From Anseranas semipalmata (lineage: Eukaryota > Chordata > Aves > Anseriformes > Anseranatidae), in contig VXAA01003991.1 in NCBI GenBank assembly GCA_013399115.1, forward strand, positions 7,714 through 71,713: DNA of 64,000 bases. Reading direction: 5' to 3'. A program made the position numbers and the translations under genes. Shown here one piece after another: positions 35,546 through 47,290 of this stretch. Within the stretch, counting starts at the first letter, position 1, and the number at the start of each line of letters is the position of its first letter. Below the pieces are notes generated by a model. The model saw nothing but the letters and a program-made list of their open reading frames with translations, did no database searches and was not told the origin of the DNA.

Positions 35546-35570
35546 CTCTCTCTCTGTCTCTCTCTCTCTC
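35543..35570. repeat. (TC)n microsatellite
   Basis: TC run with one TG interruption at the 3' end of the CR1. Confidence 0.88.
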
Positions 35571-36637
35571 ATGAAGAGAGGAAACAAAGCAAGAACAATA
35601 TGCTCTAAATTTATGGGATTCATTTTGCTCCTTGGGAAAATCCTATTAAACTAGATGGGTTTGGAACTTACAGACATAAAATAAAAATACCACTTTACTG
35701 ATTTTACATGTTATAAGTATATGCCTATCTTAAATATGTCATTGTTATCCATCTGACATTCATGTAATTTGAAATAATTTCATCAATTATAACTACGAAG
35801 TATATATAATAATTTGTGAGATTTGCGATGGTACTCTTTCATTTACACAGAAGCTTTTATGATTTTTTTCTTTATATTGTAATCTCATTTTGTAGCAGCA
35901 TAACTTAGAACTGAACCTATTGAATTCTGCTGCAATTTAAAAAACAGACAAAATAGTTAGAAAAATATGCAGTCTCAAGCACATATAGAGATGCTTCTTA
36001 CATATCCTTCAGATCTGAGATATGGATGTGAAAATAAAAAACTTTTTTTGGCCTATACTCCAAGAAATTAGTTAATTACTTCTGACTAGATTGATGAGTA
36101 AGGAAAAAAAATGCATATATTTTAGATTCCAGAATTTTGAAAATATTTTTTTTATTATTAATAATAATAATCAGTAAAATTACAAAAACAATTTGAAGAA
36201 GAACTTAGAATGGATCAAAACACACAATTATTAACAGTAAGATGAAAAATCTTTAGCTACATCCTGAAGAAATTATCTCACTGCTACTTTTTTCATTTTA
36301 TTTTGAATTTAATTTAATATATTTTCTACTATTGTCATCACACTTCTCCTTTCATATGTTCTTAATTTTTTTAAGTCTTCTCAGTCTTATTCACAAGTGT
36401 CCACTAGTATAGAAATCTCTTCTTTTAAACTCATTGGTTAGCAGTGTTATATTAATCCATCACTACCTTAGTTGAAGGAGGGAATTTGTACCACAGCTGA
36501 AAGCTGTAGACCACTAGCCTATACATGGCAGCATACTAGCTTTTGTGTGACCATATGTAGGCTGATACTGTCCATTTACTTCACCTTAGAAAGTGAAAGG
36601 GACTGGTGTTCTCTATCTCTTCTGGGAAACCACCATT

Positions 36638-37276
36638 TGTGGTGGTTTCACACTGATAGACAGCTAAGCTCCACCATGCCACTCTCTCAATCCCCCTCAC
36701 TTCAAAAGAATAAGGGAAGAAAATATGTTGAAAAAACTCTCAAGGGTTGAGATAAGGAGCAGTTTAATTAAAGGAAAACAAACAAACAAACAACAACAAA
36801 AAGAAGCAAAGTCTGTAAGGAAGCAAAAAGAGAAAACAATTATTCTCTACTTCTCTTCATCAAGCGATGCTCAGCCATGTCCTGGGAAGCGGGGCCTCAG
36901 TACGCGTAGTGGTTGCTCAGGAAGACAGATGTTTTCATAACAGAGCCCCCTTCTCCTTCCCTTTCCCCAGCTTTTATTGCTGAGTGTGACGTCACCCGGT
37001 ATGGGATATCCCCTTGGTCAGGTCAGGCCAGCTGTCCCAGCTCTGTCCCCTCCCTCCCTCCTGCCCACCCCCCAGCCTGCTGGCAATTTTTGGGGGGGTG
37101 GTGAGGGTGGGGTGGGTAATAGGGAGGGGTGAGGAGACAACCTTGATGCTGTGCCAGCACTGCTCAGCAGTAGACAAAACATTGCTGCGATACCAGTGCT
37201 GTTCTAGCTACAAGTGCACTGTGCTATACGGACTGCTGCGGGGAAAGTTAACTTCATCCCAGTCAGACCCAGTACA
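36638..37276 (+). mobile_element. Solo LTR, avian ERVL-like (639 bp)
   Basis: The element starts TGTGGTGGTTTCACACTGAT and ends AGTCAGACCCAGTACA, terminal words that I recognise from avian ERVL LTRs. It has TG...CA ends and a 5-bp duplication (CCATT at 36633-36637 and 37277-37281), the size known for class III ERVL. Further family-like words are TTTTATTGCTGAGTGTGAC, CCTTGGTCAG, GCACTGCTCAGCAGTAGAC and AAAGTTAACTTCATCCCAG. No primer-binding site or viral genes follow, so it is a solo LTR. The higher GC and an AAAC run near 36,780 are internal to it. The gag/pol-free open frames across it are not genes. Confidence 0.9.
36987..36994. promoter_or_regulatory. CRE-like palindrome in the ERVL-like LTR
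   Basis: TGACGTCA is a perfect match to the cAMP-response element bound by CREB/ATF proteins. It lies about 350 bp into the LTR. Whether it is used is unknown. Confidence 0.45.
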
Positions 37277-37289
37277 CCATTATATGAAG

Positions 37290-37307
37290 CAAAAAAAAAA
37301 AAAAAAA
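37290..37307. repeat. Poly-A run
   Basis: An A run starting 9 bases after the right-hand duplication of the ERVL-like LTR; it is outside the LTR. Confidence 0.85.
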
Positions 37308-38468
37308 CCTGCATACTCTTGGCAGAGTTGTACTGCCAAGCTTATCACTTCTGTTTATATTGTAAGTGATTTATATTATCTTATGTACATGTTATTACTG
37401 GTTAATGGAAGTGAGAATTGGCTGGAAATCCTTCAGAAGTCATCTTTTAAAGGATAGTGGTTGTGAAATGGAGAATACAAAGAATACAAAGAATAAATGT
37501 GTGGAAAAAGAAATGAATCCAGGGCATGCTTTATTTCATGGCTACATAGTTTGCTGTAGAAAGTACTTCTTGCAGTCAATAGGGACTCCAGCATCTCAGT
37601 ATTCATTAAAACAAAACATAGCTTTGTTTCTAGCCTTCCCTGCTTTGGCCTTGAAAGCACGAGCAGCGCCTGTAACTGAAGGAAGGTAGCAGAGTGTAAC
37701 CAAATGTCTTCTTGAGAGAAGAAAATCTGAAATTATATCTCTGAGAGCTGTGAACTTCTCCGTATATCCCAGCCATGGCTTTGTGGAATCCGTGATTCCA
37801 TATCTACAGATCATGTCACTTTTTCGTAATATAATAGAATACAACATTTTATTGCAACCATCTACCCAGCATTTTGTTTTCTGACTTTGTGTTCTTTTTT
37901 TTCTTTCTTTTTTTTTTCTGCCCATTTGGAAGCCTCTGTTCAGATGTTTCTTACTCTGCAAATTCCCCAGAAGGGGGAGTTAATCAGATTTCATGCATGA
38001 TTACTGTACTGTTTTATATTATATTTTTGCCTTGTTTATATATCATCACATTTCCAAAAAAATATGCTAACTTTGACGCTTCTAGCGAATTTTGGTTTTC
38101 CCACTCATATGATGTCAAGGATTTTCTCCACTCTTAAATGCCTGAAGGAATAAGACAGCTACCACATATCACTCAGACTAACTACAGAAAAGCCCTCAGC
38201 CCACAGCTATCTGGGACTCTCTGGAACAGTTCAGTTAAGAACTTACAGCCTGGTGTAAAGTGATCATCAGCTCCATCACTGACCATGAAGCTGTCTTACC
38301 CTCAGCTAAAGATCAAGTCCTCACAAGCTCTAACAAGTGTTTTTAAAATAAATAGTATTGTACAGCAATTACTATATTCCCCCTGCATATGAAACAGAAG
38401 AAAATCTGTCAAGACAATAAAATGTCCCACAATTGTTGATTAAAAAACAAACACAATATTGTTATGTT

Positions 38469-38621
38469 CCCTCTCCTCTCCTCTCCTCTCCTCTCCTCTC
38501 CTCTCCTCTCCTCTCCNNNNNNNNNNNNNNNNNNNNNNNNNNNNNNNNNNNNNNNNNNNNNNNNNNNNNNNNNNNNNNNNNNNNNNNNNNNNNNNNNNNN
38601 NNNNNNNNNNNCTCCTCTCTT
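38469..38621. repeat. (CCTCT)n array containing a 95-bp N gap
   Basis: About nine CCTCT units run into Ns at 38517-38611 and a few more CTCCT bases follow. The true array length is unknown. Open frames drawn across the Ns are meaningless. Confidence 0.95.
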
Positions 38622-41090
38622 TTCCACCTATTACTGGATAAACAAAATCTCTGACTTCTCCTCAGATCTTTCCAAATCTTTTGCATATTGGAATATGCAG
38701 GTGTTTTCCACTTTTAATTTCCTTGCACCTTCCTATATCTCCGAATAGCTAGAACAAATTAATTAGTAGAGGGCATTTTGGACAACTCATTCTGTGAATA
38801 CCAATGCAGCCATGTGTCTAAACTTTACCACTGTATTACCAGTGTAAGAATGAGGTTTGGATCTGACCTAAACTCCTGATTCCTTCAATATCATTTATTA
38901 GGTTATACAAAGAAACAATTTTTCTTTTGGTTTAACTACTTTTAACTTCGTTGATAATGTATTTTGAATTTGTTTAACTTTGTTTTAAGTTTATCTTTTT
39001 CAAAAAAGGTATTTGTATTAAGCCTTTAAATTATATGATAGAAAGCAGAGCATACGCATTCAGTTGATGGCTCTTAAAATTTGTGTCAAAGCAAATACAA
39101 ACCGCCATGCACCTGTAAACAGTGCTACATAATATGCTACAGTAGATTTAAGATTCAGAGGCTTTGGTCCTTATAATTTTATTCTACTTCTCTCCACAAG
39201 AGCATTCCTAAGGTTGATGTTTCAAAGTACTGTCAAGAAAAACAATGATGTAATTCAAACCACTAGATATCAAACAGCTCAAATTTGCTCTTTTTCCCAA
39301 CAGCAGGGTGCATGTTTTTCTCTCTGCCTATCTCATCTTTTATGGAAGAATAGTTTTCATGAGAATTCAGGCAGATTATACATTACAAATAGGACTGCTA
39401 TCCACATAAATTTTGCAAAACACTTTCACTCAGAAAATAAAAACATTGAGCACAACGTATAAATCAGATATATGAAGGAAACATATAAACTTCCAAAAAC
39501 ATATTTGTTCTTCAGCTGAAATGTTGCAGAGAGAAAACCCTCTCACAACCATTTTCTATTTAGTGAAAAAGAGTTGTGCTGAAAGGTCTGTGGAAATTAC
39601 CCTAATGGACTACCTCTCGAGGGCTTGCAGGGAGTCCTACTCCTGCTGCCATCCATCCACATGAAGCACTATAGATCTCCAGAATAAAACATGGTAAGCC
39701 AAAACCATTTACCTTTTCAAAGAATCATGAGCTCACATTAAATTCTAGTACCTTCCTTATACTCTGGTCCATGACATTGCAAACCCATCAAAGCTCTGCA
39801 GTTTTGGCTTCCCATGTCTGCAGAAAATGCCTAAAAGTGAGGTTCTGCAGAATGGAAACTCTTCATGCCAAAGTAATGCAGTTTCAGCTTAGAAGGAAAA
39901 TCTTTCAATATGGCTATGGGATAAAAGGATATATCTCAAGTGTACTTCCAGTTTTTCCATGGAGTGAGTGTCTCCTGGTGCAGATGCGGGGAAAGGTGGA
40001 AGTATCAGATAGTGCTCTCTGCTTCAGGGTAGCCTGAAAAGTTGTCGTCTGTCTGTGAAATATGATCTATCCCAGAACCCCCAAATTCACCTTATTCTGG
40101 TAGTCACTGAAAGCAGACAACAATTTCAAAATACTTTCAGCACATTCTTAAATACCGCTCACATCAGCAATATACCATTTTAAGTGTTTATATGAAATTC
40201 TCATTCATGTAGATCTAAGACAGAACTAGGGAACATAACATTTAAAAAAGAAAAAAAAAATCCATTTGACCAAATAACATATTATTGATATTTTTTCCAA
40301 GAAAATATAAATCTTTTCATGGTAAAAATATTGCAATTTTGTCAATAGTTATCTACTTTTTGGACAAAAGACAATATATATTTCAGTAAAAGTTATTAAG
40401 AAGTTTTCTACTTTTTCAAAAACTAATGACTGTTTTCCTGCTGGGTGGCTTTTTCCAGACTGCTCATTTTAAGTTAACAGCATTTTGAAATGCAAAAATT
40501 TTGCAATCACACTGTGAATTTTTAAAAGAATTTTGAACACTTAATTTGTTCTATTCTTCTACTACACAGTTTTACAATTTTGGTTTTTAGCATCGGTAAT
40601 ATTTATTTTATTTTGTTAACTTGCCTTTATAAAATTCCACTATAATAGTTATCATAAATTTATTTTTTAGTTTCAATATAACAAAGTTAGTAGAAACTTG
40701 TTTTTAAATGATAGATATATGCTTTACAGACATAGTATATAATCTTGTTGATAATGTTGGCTAAATAGGCAAATGAGTAAAGAAAGAAATGACAAAAAGC
40801 ACTTATTTGGGAATGATCTTCAGATCATTCAAATTCAGAATAAGATCCATTTTTTCTTCTTCCTGATCCTTCCAGAGTCTCTGAGCTTCCAATTTCTACC
40901 AAATCTCTTGCTGAAAAACATATGGCAATTTAACAAAGCAAATTGTTTACATTTAGCTTGTGATTCTGTTATAAAACCACAGAGCACAGAAGTCCTAATC
41001 TTCCTCTTGACATGAATTTGAGTTATTTTGTGGTATCCATTCTGGTTTCGTTAGTGAAATTAACTGTTATTGATCTTTCTGGCCAAAAGC

Positions 41091-41137
41091 AAGCAAAGAA
41101 ACAAACAAACAAAAGCAAACAAACAAACAAAAAAAAC
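41091..41137. repeat. (AAAC)n repeat
   Basis: Two blocks of AAAC units separated by AAAAGC. Confidence 0.88.
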
Positions 41138-41301
41138 ACCACAAAATACAAATAAAAACCCATTTAAGAATTTCACTGCTTGCAGCTGATATTTTTGGAG
41201 GAAGACTGGATAATGTATTCATAAATAAAAAACACAGATTCAGTAAACCGCTGCCACCTGATCATAGTATCAATGGCCAGCCCTTGGAAACTTAGGAGGT
41301 T

Positions 41302-41356
41302 AGCCTCAGATGTGCGTACACACACAGTGTATGCGTGTGCATACACTGCTGAGGCT
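41302..41356. other. Nested inverted repeat, potential three-way junction
   Basis: An outer 8-bp stem pairs AGCCTCAG (41302-41309) with CTGAGGCT (41349-41356). An inner perfect 10-bp stem pairs CAGTGTATGC (41325-41334) with GCATACACTG (41339-41348) across a GTGT loop. The 5' spacer holds TGTG-CGTA-CACA, a possible third, 4-bp stem. No known RNA family is recognised. Confidence 0.6.
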
Positions 41357-41369
41357 TATATTCAGACTG

Positions 41370-41600
41370 CAACAACAAAAGCTCTCTATTTCTGCTACAT
41401 TTGCACATGACAATGCTAATTAATAGCCTCCCCATAATTGCATGAACTGAGCTCCATTTTGTTGCTTAGCCTTTTCCGATTTCAGCCCAATGTGTCTGTA
41501 TTTTGTTTGGTTTAAACCTGATCTCGTTTTCATGAACCAGACAGAAAAACTTTATGCAAGCAAAAAGCTCTTATGATTATCTCCCCCAGGCCATTCAATT
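41370..41600. other. Candidate conserved non-coding element
   Basis: Non-repetitive, even in composition and dense in homeodomain, SOX and POU-like words (GACAATGCTAATTAATAG, CCATAATTGCATGAAC). It has no open frame of note. This is a visual impression of enhancer-like sequence, not a measured conservation. Confidence 0.25.
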
Positions 41601-42807
41601 AATTTTCTCTGTTCTTGAAATCATCCAACACATAATTATTTCCTAAATGTGAAGGAGGGGTGAAATTTAGTTTGAGCTTGGGGATGCAGAAAGACTTCTG
41701 AATTTTTATCTTCATCCCGAGGCCTCCTGAATTTTTGTCACCTTTCTGCAAACCCTCCCAGCTCCCACACCTCCTCCCAGCCACATAGCATCTCTCATTC
41801 ATTTCCACCCTATTTCTCATTTGACTTTGTACTATACCCTTGTATTCAAGCCAGAGAGTTTTTGAGTGAAATTTCCTTAGCGCAGGAATACAAAAACATA
41901 CCGCATCTTCATTGGAAGAGAGTAAAGAAAGAGAGATTGACTAAAAGAAGGGGATCAGCATAAAGGAGAAATCCGTTTGAGGGACATAGGAGCAGAATGG
42001 ACAACCCCTTGAACCAGGGAGGGTTACTCTGAGCCATGCAGTGACATCAGTGAGCAGGGGGCTTCCTCCAGCTAGGGATGAGAAAATTCATGTGGAGTTT
42101 TTCATAGCATTATTGGGGAGCTTCCTGCTAATGACAGCTTCCCTATGGACTCCTCTTACAGCCTATACCATATTCTGCTCTTCAGGCCTTAGAAGGTGCA
42201 TTATTCTAAATATTTTTAACAGAGTTCATTGCGGATGTGTCCCTTTGTGTTGGGAGATGCTTATCTTAAGAATAAAAGTAACAGTTGATGCCCAACTGAC
42301 TTGGGGTGCTTTGTTAGATATAACTTTTTGTGCAGGGATCCTGGTTCTTTCTTGCAATTGTTCAGGGTAATCTACACCTCCCATCTTATATTTCTTATGA
42401 TCTTTTTTCCTCAAGTGGGAGTATTCCCTAAATGTGATACCTAGATATTTTAACTATTTACTTGCTGAGCTATCCATGTTGTTTATTGAATTTGCTACAT
42501 AATGAATACAACAATCAAATCAGAGAATACCATCAAACAAGAAAAATAGGAAAAAAAAGAAAGACCAATGCTCACTTATCAGGCAAAGCGCTTAAAAATG
42601 GCAAAGTTTTGGTTTAAGAAAACACTGCCTATCTGTGTTCTACAGCTGCAACAAATGTGGAAGCATTAACGTTTCAACCTGGGCCAGAAAAATCATTTCA
42701 CTACTAAAAAGTCAGTGTTGACCCTTGTATAAAAAAAATTAAATTTCCTGAGGCAAAAACTAGTAACAACGAATCCCCCTGTCCCTTTTCATATTTTTAA
42801 AGAAATA

Positions 42808-42934
42808 TCCTTTCTTTTCTTTCTTCTTCTCTTTTCTTCTTTTCTTTTCTTTTCTTTTCTTTTCTTTTCTTTTCTTTTCTTTTCTTTTCTTTTCTTTTCT
42901 TTTCTTTTCTTTTCTTTTCTTTTCTTTTCTTTTC

Positions 42935-42965
<31 letters not shown>

Positions 42966-42967
42966 CT
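42808..42967. repeat. (TTTTC)n homopyrimidine array
   Basis: About 27 TTTTC units, nearly perfect from 42835, with degenerate left edge and one TTTTTTC near the right end. The bottom strand is purine-only. The 80-residue Lys/Glu reverse frame is an artefact. Confidence 0.95.
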
Positions 42968-44895
42968 AGAATTTCATGGCCCACTTGTTCTGACTGTTTC
43001 ATTTCTCACTTTCTACTATCAAGATTGCAGTATTCAAATAAGGTCTTTAAATGTATTAGGAGATTCTCTGAAAGGATAGCCTCATTTCAAATGCATATAG
43101 AAATGAATTTAAATGGGCTTAGATAACTCAGATTAGAAAGCAATTTACAGCAAATTAAATGTCATTTTAAACAGAGATTTCTGGCCAAAATAAACGGCAG
43201 TAAAAAATGATAGCATAGAAATATGTGATGTTTTTATATGTATATAAATATATCTAAATCATCCTTTCCAAGGTGATAATGATTTTATCGTTAAAAAAAA
43301 CCAACAACAATTATCATAGAACCAGTGTTCAAGAAAGATCATTACTAAGTATTCTAATGCAGATGTCCTGCTTCACTTCAGACAAGCAGTAAATTCTGAA
43401 AAAGAAGACATTGGTACTCTTCTTGATTGGGATTTAGGAAATATTAAGAATAAGGCTCTGTGAATTCACGAAATATTGCATTGAAGGTGATATTAAAAGT
43501 TATCTCTGTTTTCCGTATATGCATATTTACTTATTTCCTTCCCATGTGAATTTATATGGCAGGTGTGAACCATATATTTCAACACAGGCTGTTATTATCT
43601 GCAGATCAAAAATGAAAATATATTTTTAAGAAATTATATATTGATATTCTGTTGACTACAAGACTTGCTTATAGAGAAATATGTGCAAATATATCCACTT
43701 TATGGCTAGCATCTAGAGAAATAGCATTAGCTCAAACTTAAATAAATGTGAGCAGTAGTTTCTGGTAACTGCACCAGGATTGTTGTGGCATCACATATCT
43801 TAGAAAGCAATGTAATTTGAGGAAAAGCTTATGTGAAATGTAAAAATATAGCTTTTTATTGTCCAATATAGGTAAAAATATGGACAAACTCATGTTCCAA
43901 GACTCATTTTATATTCCATTTTAAATGTTTCTTTATATACATACATATGAAAGCTGGGAAAATAAGGAAGGATTCTTGCTTCTCTGAAGCATCTTGCCAT
44001 ATTCTGCCTACATTGGGATACTCTGGATGAGACCTCTGCTGTAAGCTTGGGCTGCCGTGCTGGCAGGAATACAGCATTCACAAGCAAATATGGGGCCAAG
44101 ATAGAGATGTAGGGACATTGGTATGCTGTGCTCTCTAGAAGATGCTCTCTAGAAGATCTTCTCTTGTGTACCAAGGCAAAGGTGTCCTTCTGGAGGTCTT
44201 GTCCATGTTCTCCTGACCAGCTGAGGAAGAGAAGGTAAAGCACAAGACTAAGGCATTAGTTCTTAAATGCTATGCATGGCATGGAAGGGTGCAAAACTTA
44301 TCATAGGTGAAAGAGAAAGGACGATATTTGAAAGTCATTAGACTATAAATTAACACCTGTAATATTTTAAAATAGGGTTCATCCCAGCCAGTTTCCTGGT
44401 TCTCACAAAAGCTGTGAGTGGACACTCAGGAAGGAACAAAAACAGAGAAAGCATATAGTACATCTCCCCTCAGCACTCTCCCAGACTGATTATATTTAGC
44501 TCAGGGAATTTCCTTACCTTCATCAGTAAAACTTGGTGAATTTCTCATCCAAGTATTTGTGCATTGTCCTCTGAATAAAATCTAAGATTTTGGGCATCCA
44601 CAATGTTTTTAGCTGCTACCAGAAAGAATTTCCATCAGAAAATGGACAAAAAAAAGCACACGCACACACAAAATATATTTTTTTGAATTTGCCTTTCACT
44701 AGCTTCATTTTACATACTTCATTCTTATACTGGAAGAGTTGGTGAACAGTCAGTCTTTATATTTCTTCCTTATGTCACTTATTCTGTAGATTTCTGTTAT
44801 GTGTTTTTTTCTCCCCACTGCCCTCCCTGTTTTGGGTTGATGAGTCCTCTTAGTCATTCGGAAGCCTTTCTAAACCTGTGTTCATCCTATTGTCT

Positions 44896-44980
44896 ATTTT
44901 TTTGTTTGTTTGTTTTGTTTTGTTTTGTTTTTGTTTTTGTTGTTATTAGTAGTGGTTTTTTGTTTGTTTGTTTGTTTTTT
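44896..44980. repeat. (TTTG)n/(TTTTG)n repeat
   Basis: Two T/G-rich blocks separated by TTATTAGTAGTGG. Confidence 0.88.
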
Positions 44981-45298
44981 GAAAAGTTCAAGTTCTAATT
45001 TATTCTCTAGTAACCTAGTGTTTCAATAAAGTGTTTGGAAACCTGGGTACCAAGATTCCTGTCCAGTTTTACTGACTTTTGGGTAGTGCAACATGAAGGA
45101 TCACCTTATTTAAATCTCTTTCTTTGAATGAATTTCATAATATTTTACAGATTCAAAAAATGTTGCCATCCTAAGGACAAGTCTCCTAAGGCACCTAAGG
45201 ACAAGGTTCTATATTTTGGCACCACTTTAGAATTGTTCAAGGTTTACTGAAGAAAATGTTGACTTGGAAGTTGTCCTTTGCTGATTTCCTTTAAGATA

Positions 45299-45358
45299 AT
45301 AGAATCATAGAATCAAAGAATCATTGAGGTTGGAAAAGACTCTTAAGATCATCAAAAT
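45299..45358 (-). mobile_element. CR1 3'-end fragment
   Basis: Reverse-strand CR1 terminus: AGAATCAT octamers, then TTGAGGTTGGAAAAGACTC and AAGATCATCA. Only about 60 bp remain. The terminal block resembles that of the 53.9 kb copy more than the others. Confidence 0.85.
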
Positions 45359-46939
45359 AATGTGGCCTTCTAACAAAGAGCTTGGAGCTGGAAACTCCAT
45401 GCTAGAATGGATATGTGCATGTCAGGTTCTGCTGAAAAATTCCTGAGTCCAGCTTCCATAATAAGTTCCATCCTAATATCTCTCACTAGGCTTGGTTTCA
45501 CAGTGATTTCCTGAGAAATCCCATTTTAGTATTTCATTGTTCTGAAAATCATCATTTAAAGATTTACAATTATCCATTCAACTATTCAAGTCAGATTAAC
45601 CAGAGGTCTGACAGCCACCTACGAGAAGGACCATAGGTCTGAATCAGCTCCTAGAGAGATTCGTAGGTGTGTGTTTGTGTGTGTTAGATCTCCTGGTAAG
45701 TTTTGAGCCTGATTAGCAGGTAAGAGCATAATCCAAGAATCACATAATCCAAGAACCATATTTTGTGCATTTGTTTTCAGAGATTCTGCTGTATAAAAGC
45801 AAATAAATAGTTATGGAACAAAAGAAAACCAGTGTATTTGAAGGTTCTTTCAAATTGTTCTAACATCAGGCTAATAACATAACCTCAAATCTTTATAAAT
45901 GAAAAGAATTGCTGTATAACTCTGTCCATCTCCCAGCTGCTGTTGTGTTTTCTTCTGTCTTCCTACTGATTTTCCACCTAAGTCCAACAGTCTTTTTAAC
46001 TAAATGCAAAAAAAAAAAAAATGCAAAAAGAGATAACCATAGAATACTGATACACTGGGTCTATTTGGAGTCTGTAAACCAAGTACAAACAAATTTTCTG
46101 TTTGAATATCACAAAACATGGTTTGATTAATGACATATTTAACTGAAGAATCCAGTAAATTTCATTTAGCTCAGAAGAGAGGGAGGGAGAAAACACTGTG
46201 GTAAGGTCTTCAGTATCCTCTCTGGACTAAGGACCAAGATTTTACAAACTTTAGAGTGGGAGTATGAATAGCTTAAAAAAATGTTCAGCTCCAGCATCAT
46301 TCTTTTGCTCAGATCTATTTACACAAGAGGGTAGTAAAAACCTTTCACTTTGATTGCTGAGAATATGTAAAATGCCTAATACACAGCTATCTCAGCGTCA
46401 TGGTTCCTTGATATTTCTGCCTGATACACCTCACCTGTGTCAAAATGGAGGAAACCTGATTACGAGATGTCATGGGAAAAGAAGGAAGAACTGGCATGTT
46501 GTCATTCCTAGACAGCAAAATGGCTATTAAAAGATCAGATACTGTCACCATCAGTTACAGTTATACTTTCACAATTACTTAGGCTCAAACAGAAGGGAAA
46601 GTGAAAAAATTGGAAGACATTGGATATGGAGCTATAATCAAATCTCTCCTTGATACAAACAGTTCAAAAAATTCATATAAAACAGTTTTCAACCACTGGA
46701 AATGTGAGAAACATTTCTGGAATCATTGCTGTTTTTTAAGTGAACAGGAATGGGAGTGGAGGCCATAAGGAGGATAGAAAAGGTTGGTTGAAAGGAAAAG
46801 AAAATTAGTTCTCAGTCTGGGACAGGACTAGAACTGGGTGGGGGAAGAAGTTCAGGCTGGAACTGGAAAAACACTGGCACTCAGAGATAGAATCTGTAGC
46901 GGGATGCCCAAAGTTCTTTTCTGATCCAGGTGGGTGTTT

Positions 46940-47290
46940 TAAGGTTTTCTGTCCAGCTCATTACTGCCCCTCTGCTGGAAGAGCTACTGCTTCCCCCTTT
47001 CTCACCCCGCTCCCGCTGGGCACCTGAATAGCTGTGTGATTTCTGTGAGCAATGGGCAAAGTCAGCCAAGTGAATGTTAATGACCTGTGTGAATGGATTA
47101 GCTGAAAGTAGATGAGATGCAGCCCCATGGCTCCATTAACACAGCTCACCCAGATGGGCAATAATCCTCCAGGATTTGAGGAGCAACAATCACCTTTCAC
47201 TGGTACAGTTATTTCCAAGAACATCACACTATCCTCTGGAAATGACTGTCCAAATAAACATCTACAATGCTGGCACTTCCTAACCAGGGA
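46940..47290. other. Candidate conserved non-coding element
   Basis: A less AT-rich, non-repetitive stretch with words such as GTGAATGTTAATGACC, GGATTAGCTGAAAG and CTCCATTAACACAGC. Reverse frames of 62 and 88 residues cross it but show no domain. An enhancer-like element is inferred from appearance only. Confidence 0.22.

Larger units (their letters stand above)
37310..45295. other. Mostly unique DNA, no confirmed gene
   Basis: Contains the CCTCT array with an assembly gap, AAAC, TTTTC and TTTG repeats listed separately, and a structured inverted repeat at 41.30-41.36 kb. The longest frames (42041-42370 forward, 43890-44243 reverse) have no motif that I recognise. Confidence 0.5.

Noticed and set aside
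38409..38748. Several frames across 38.4-38.75 kb
   Set aside because: They run through 95 unknown bases and a CCTCT repeat, so the reading is meaningless.
43890..44243. 117-codon reverse frame
   Set aside because: No motif recognised; it crosses a small direct repeat (CTCTCTAGAAGAT) and shows no gene context.
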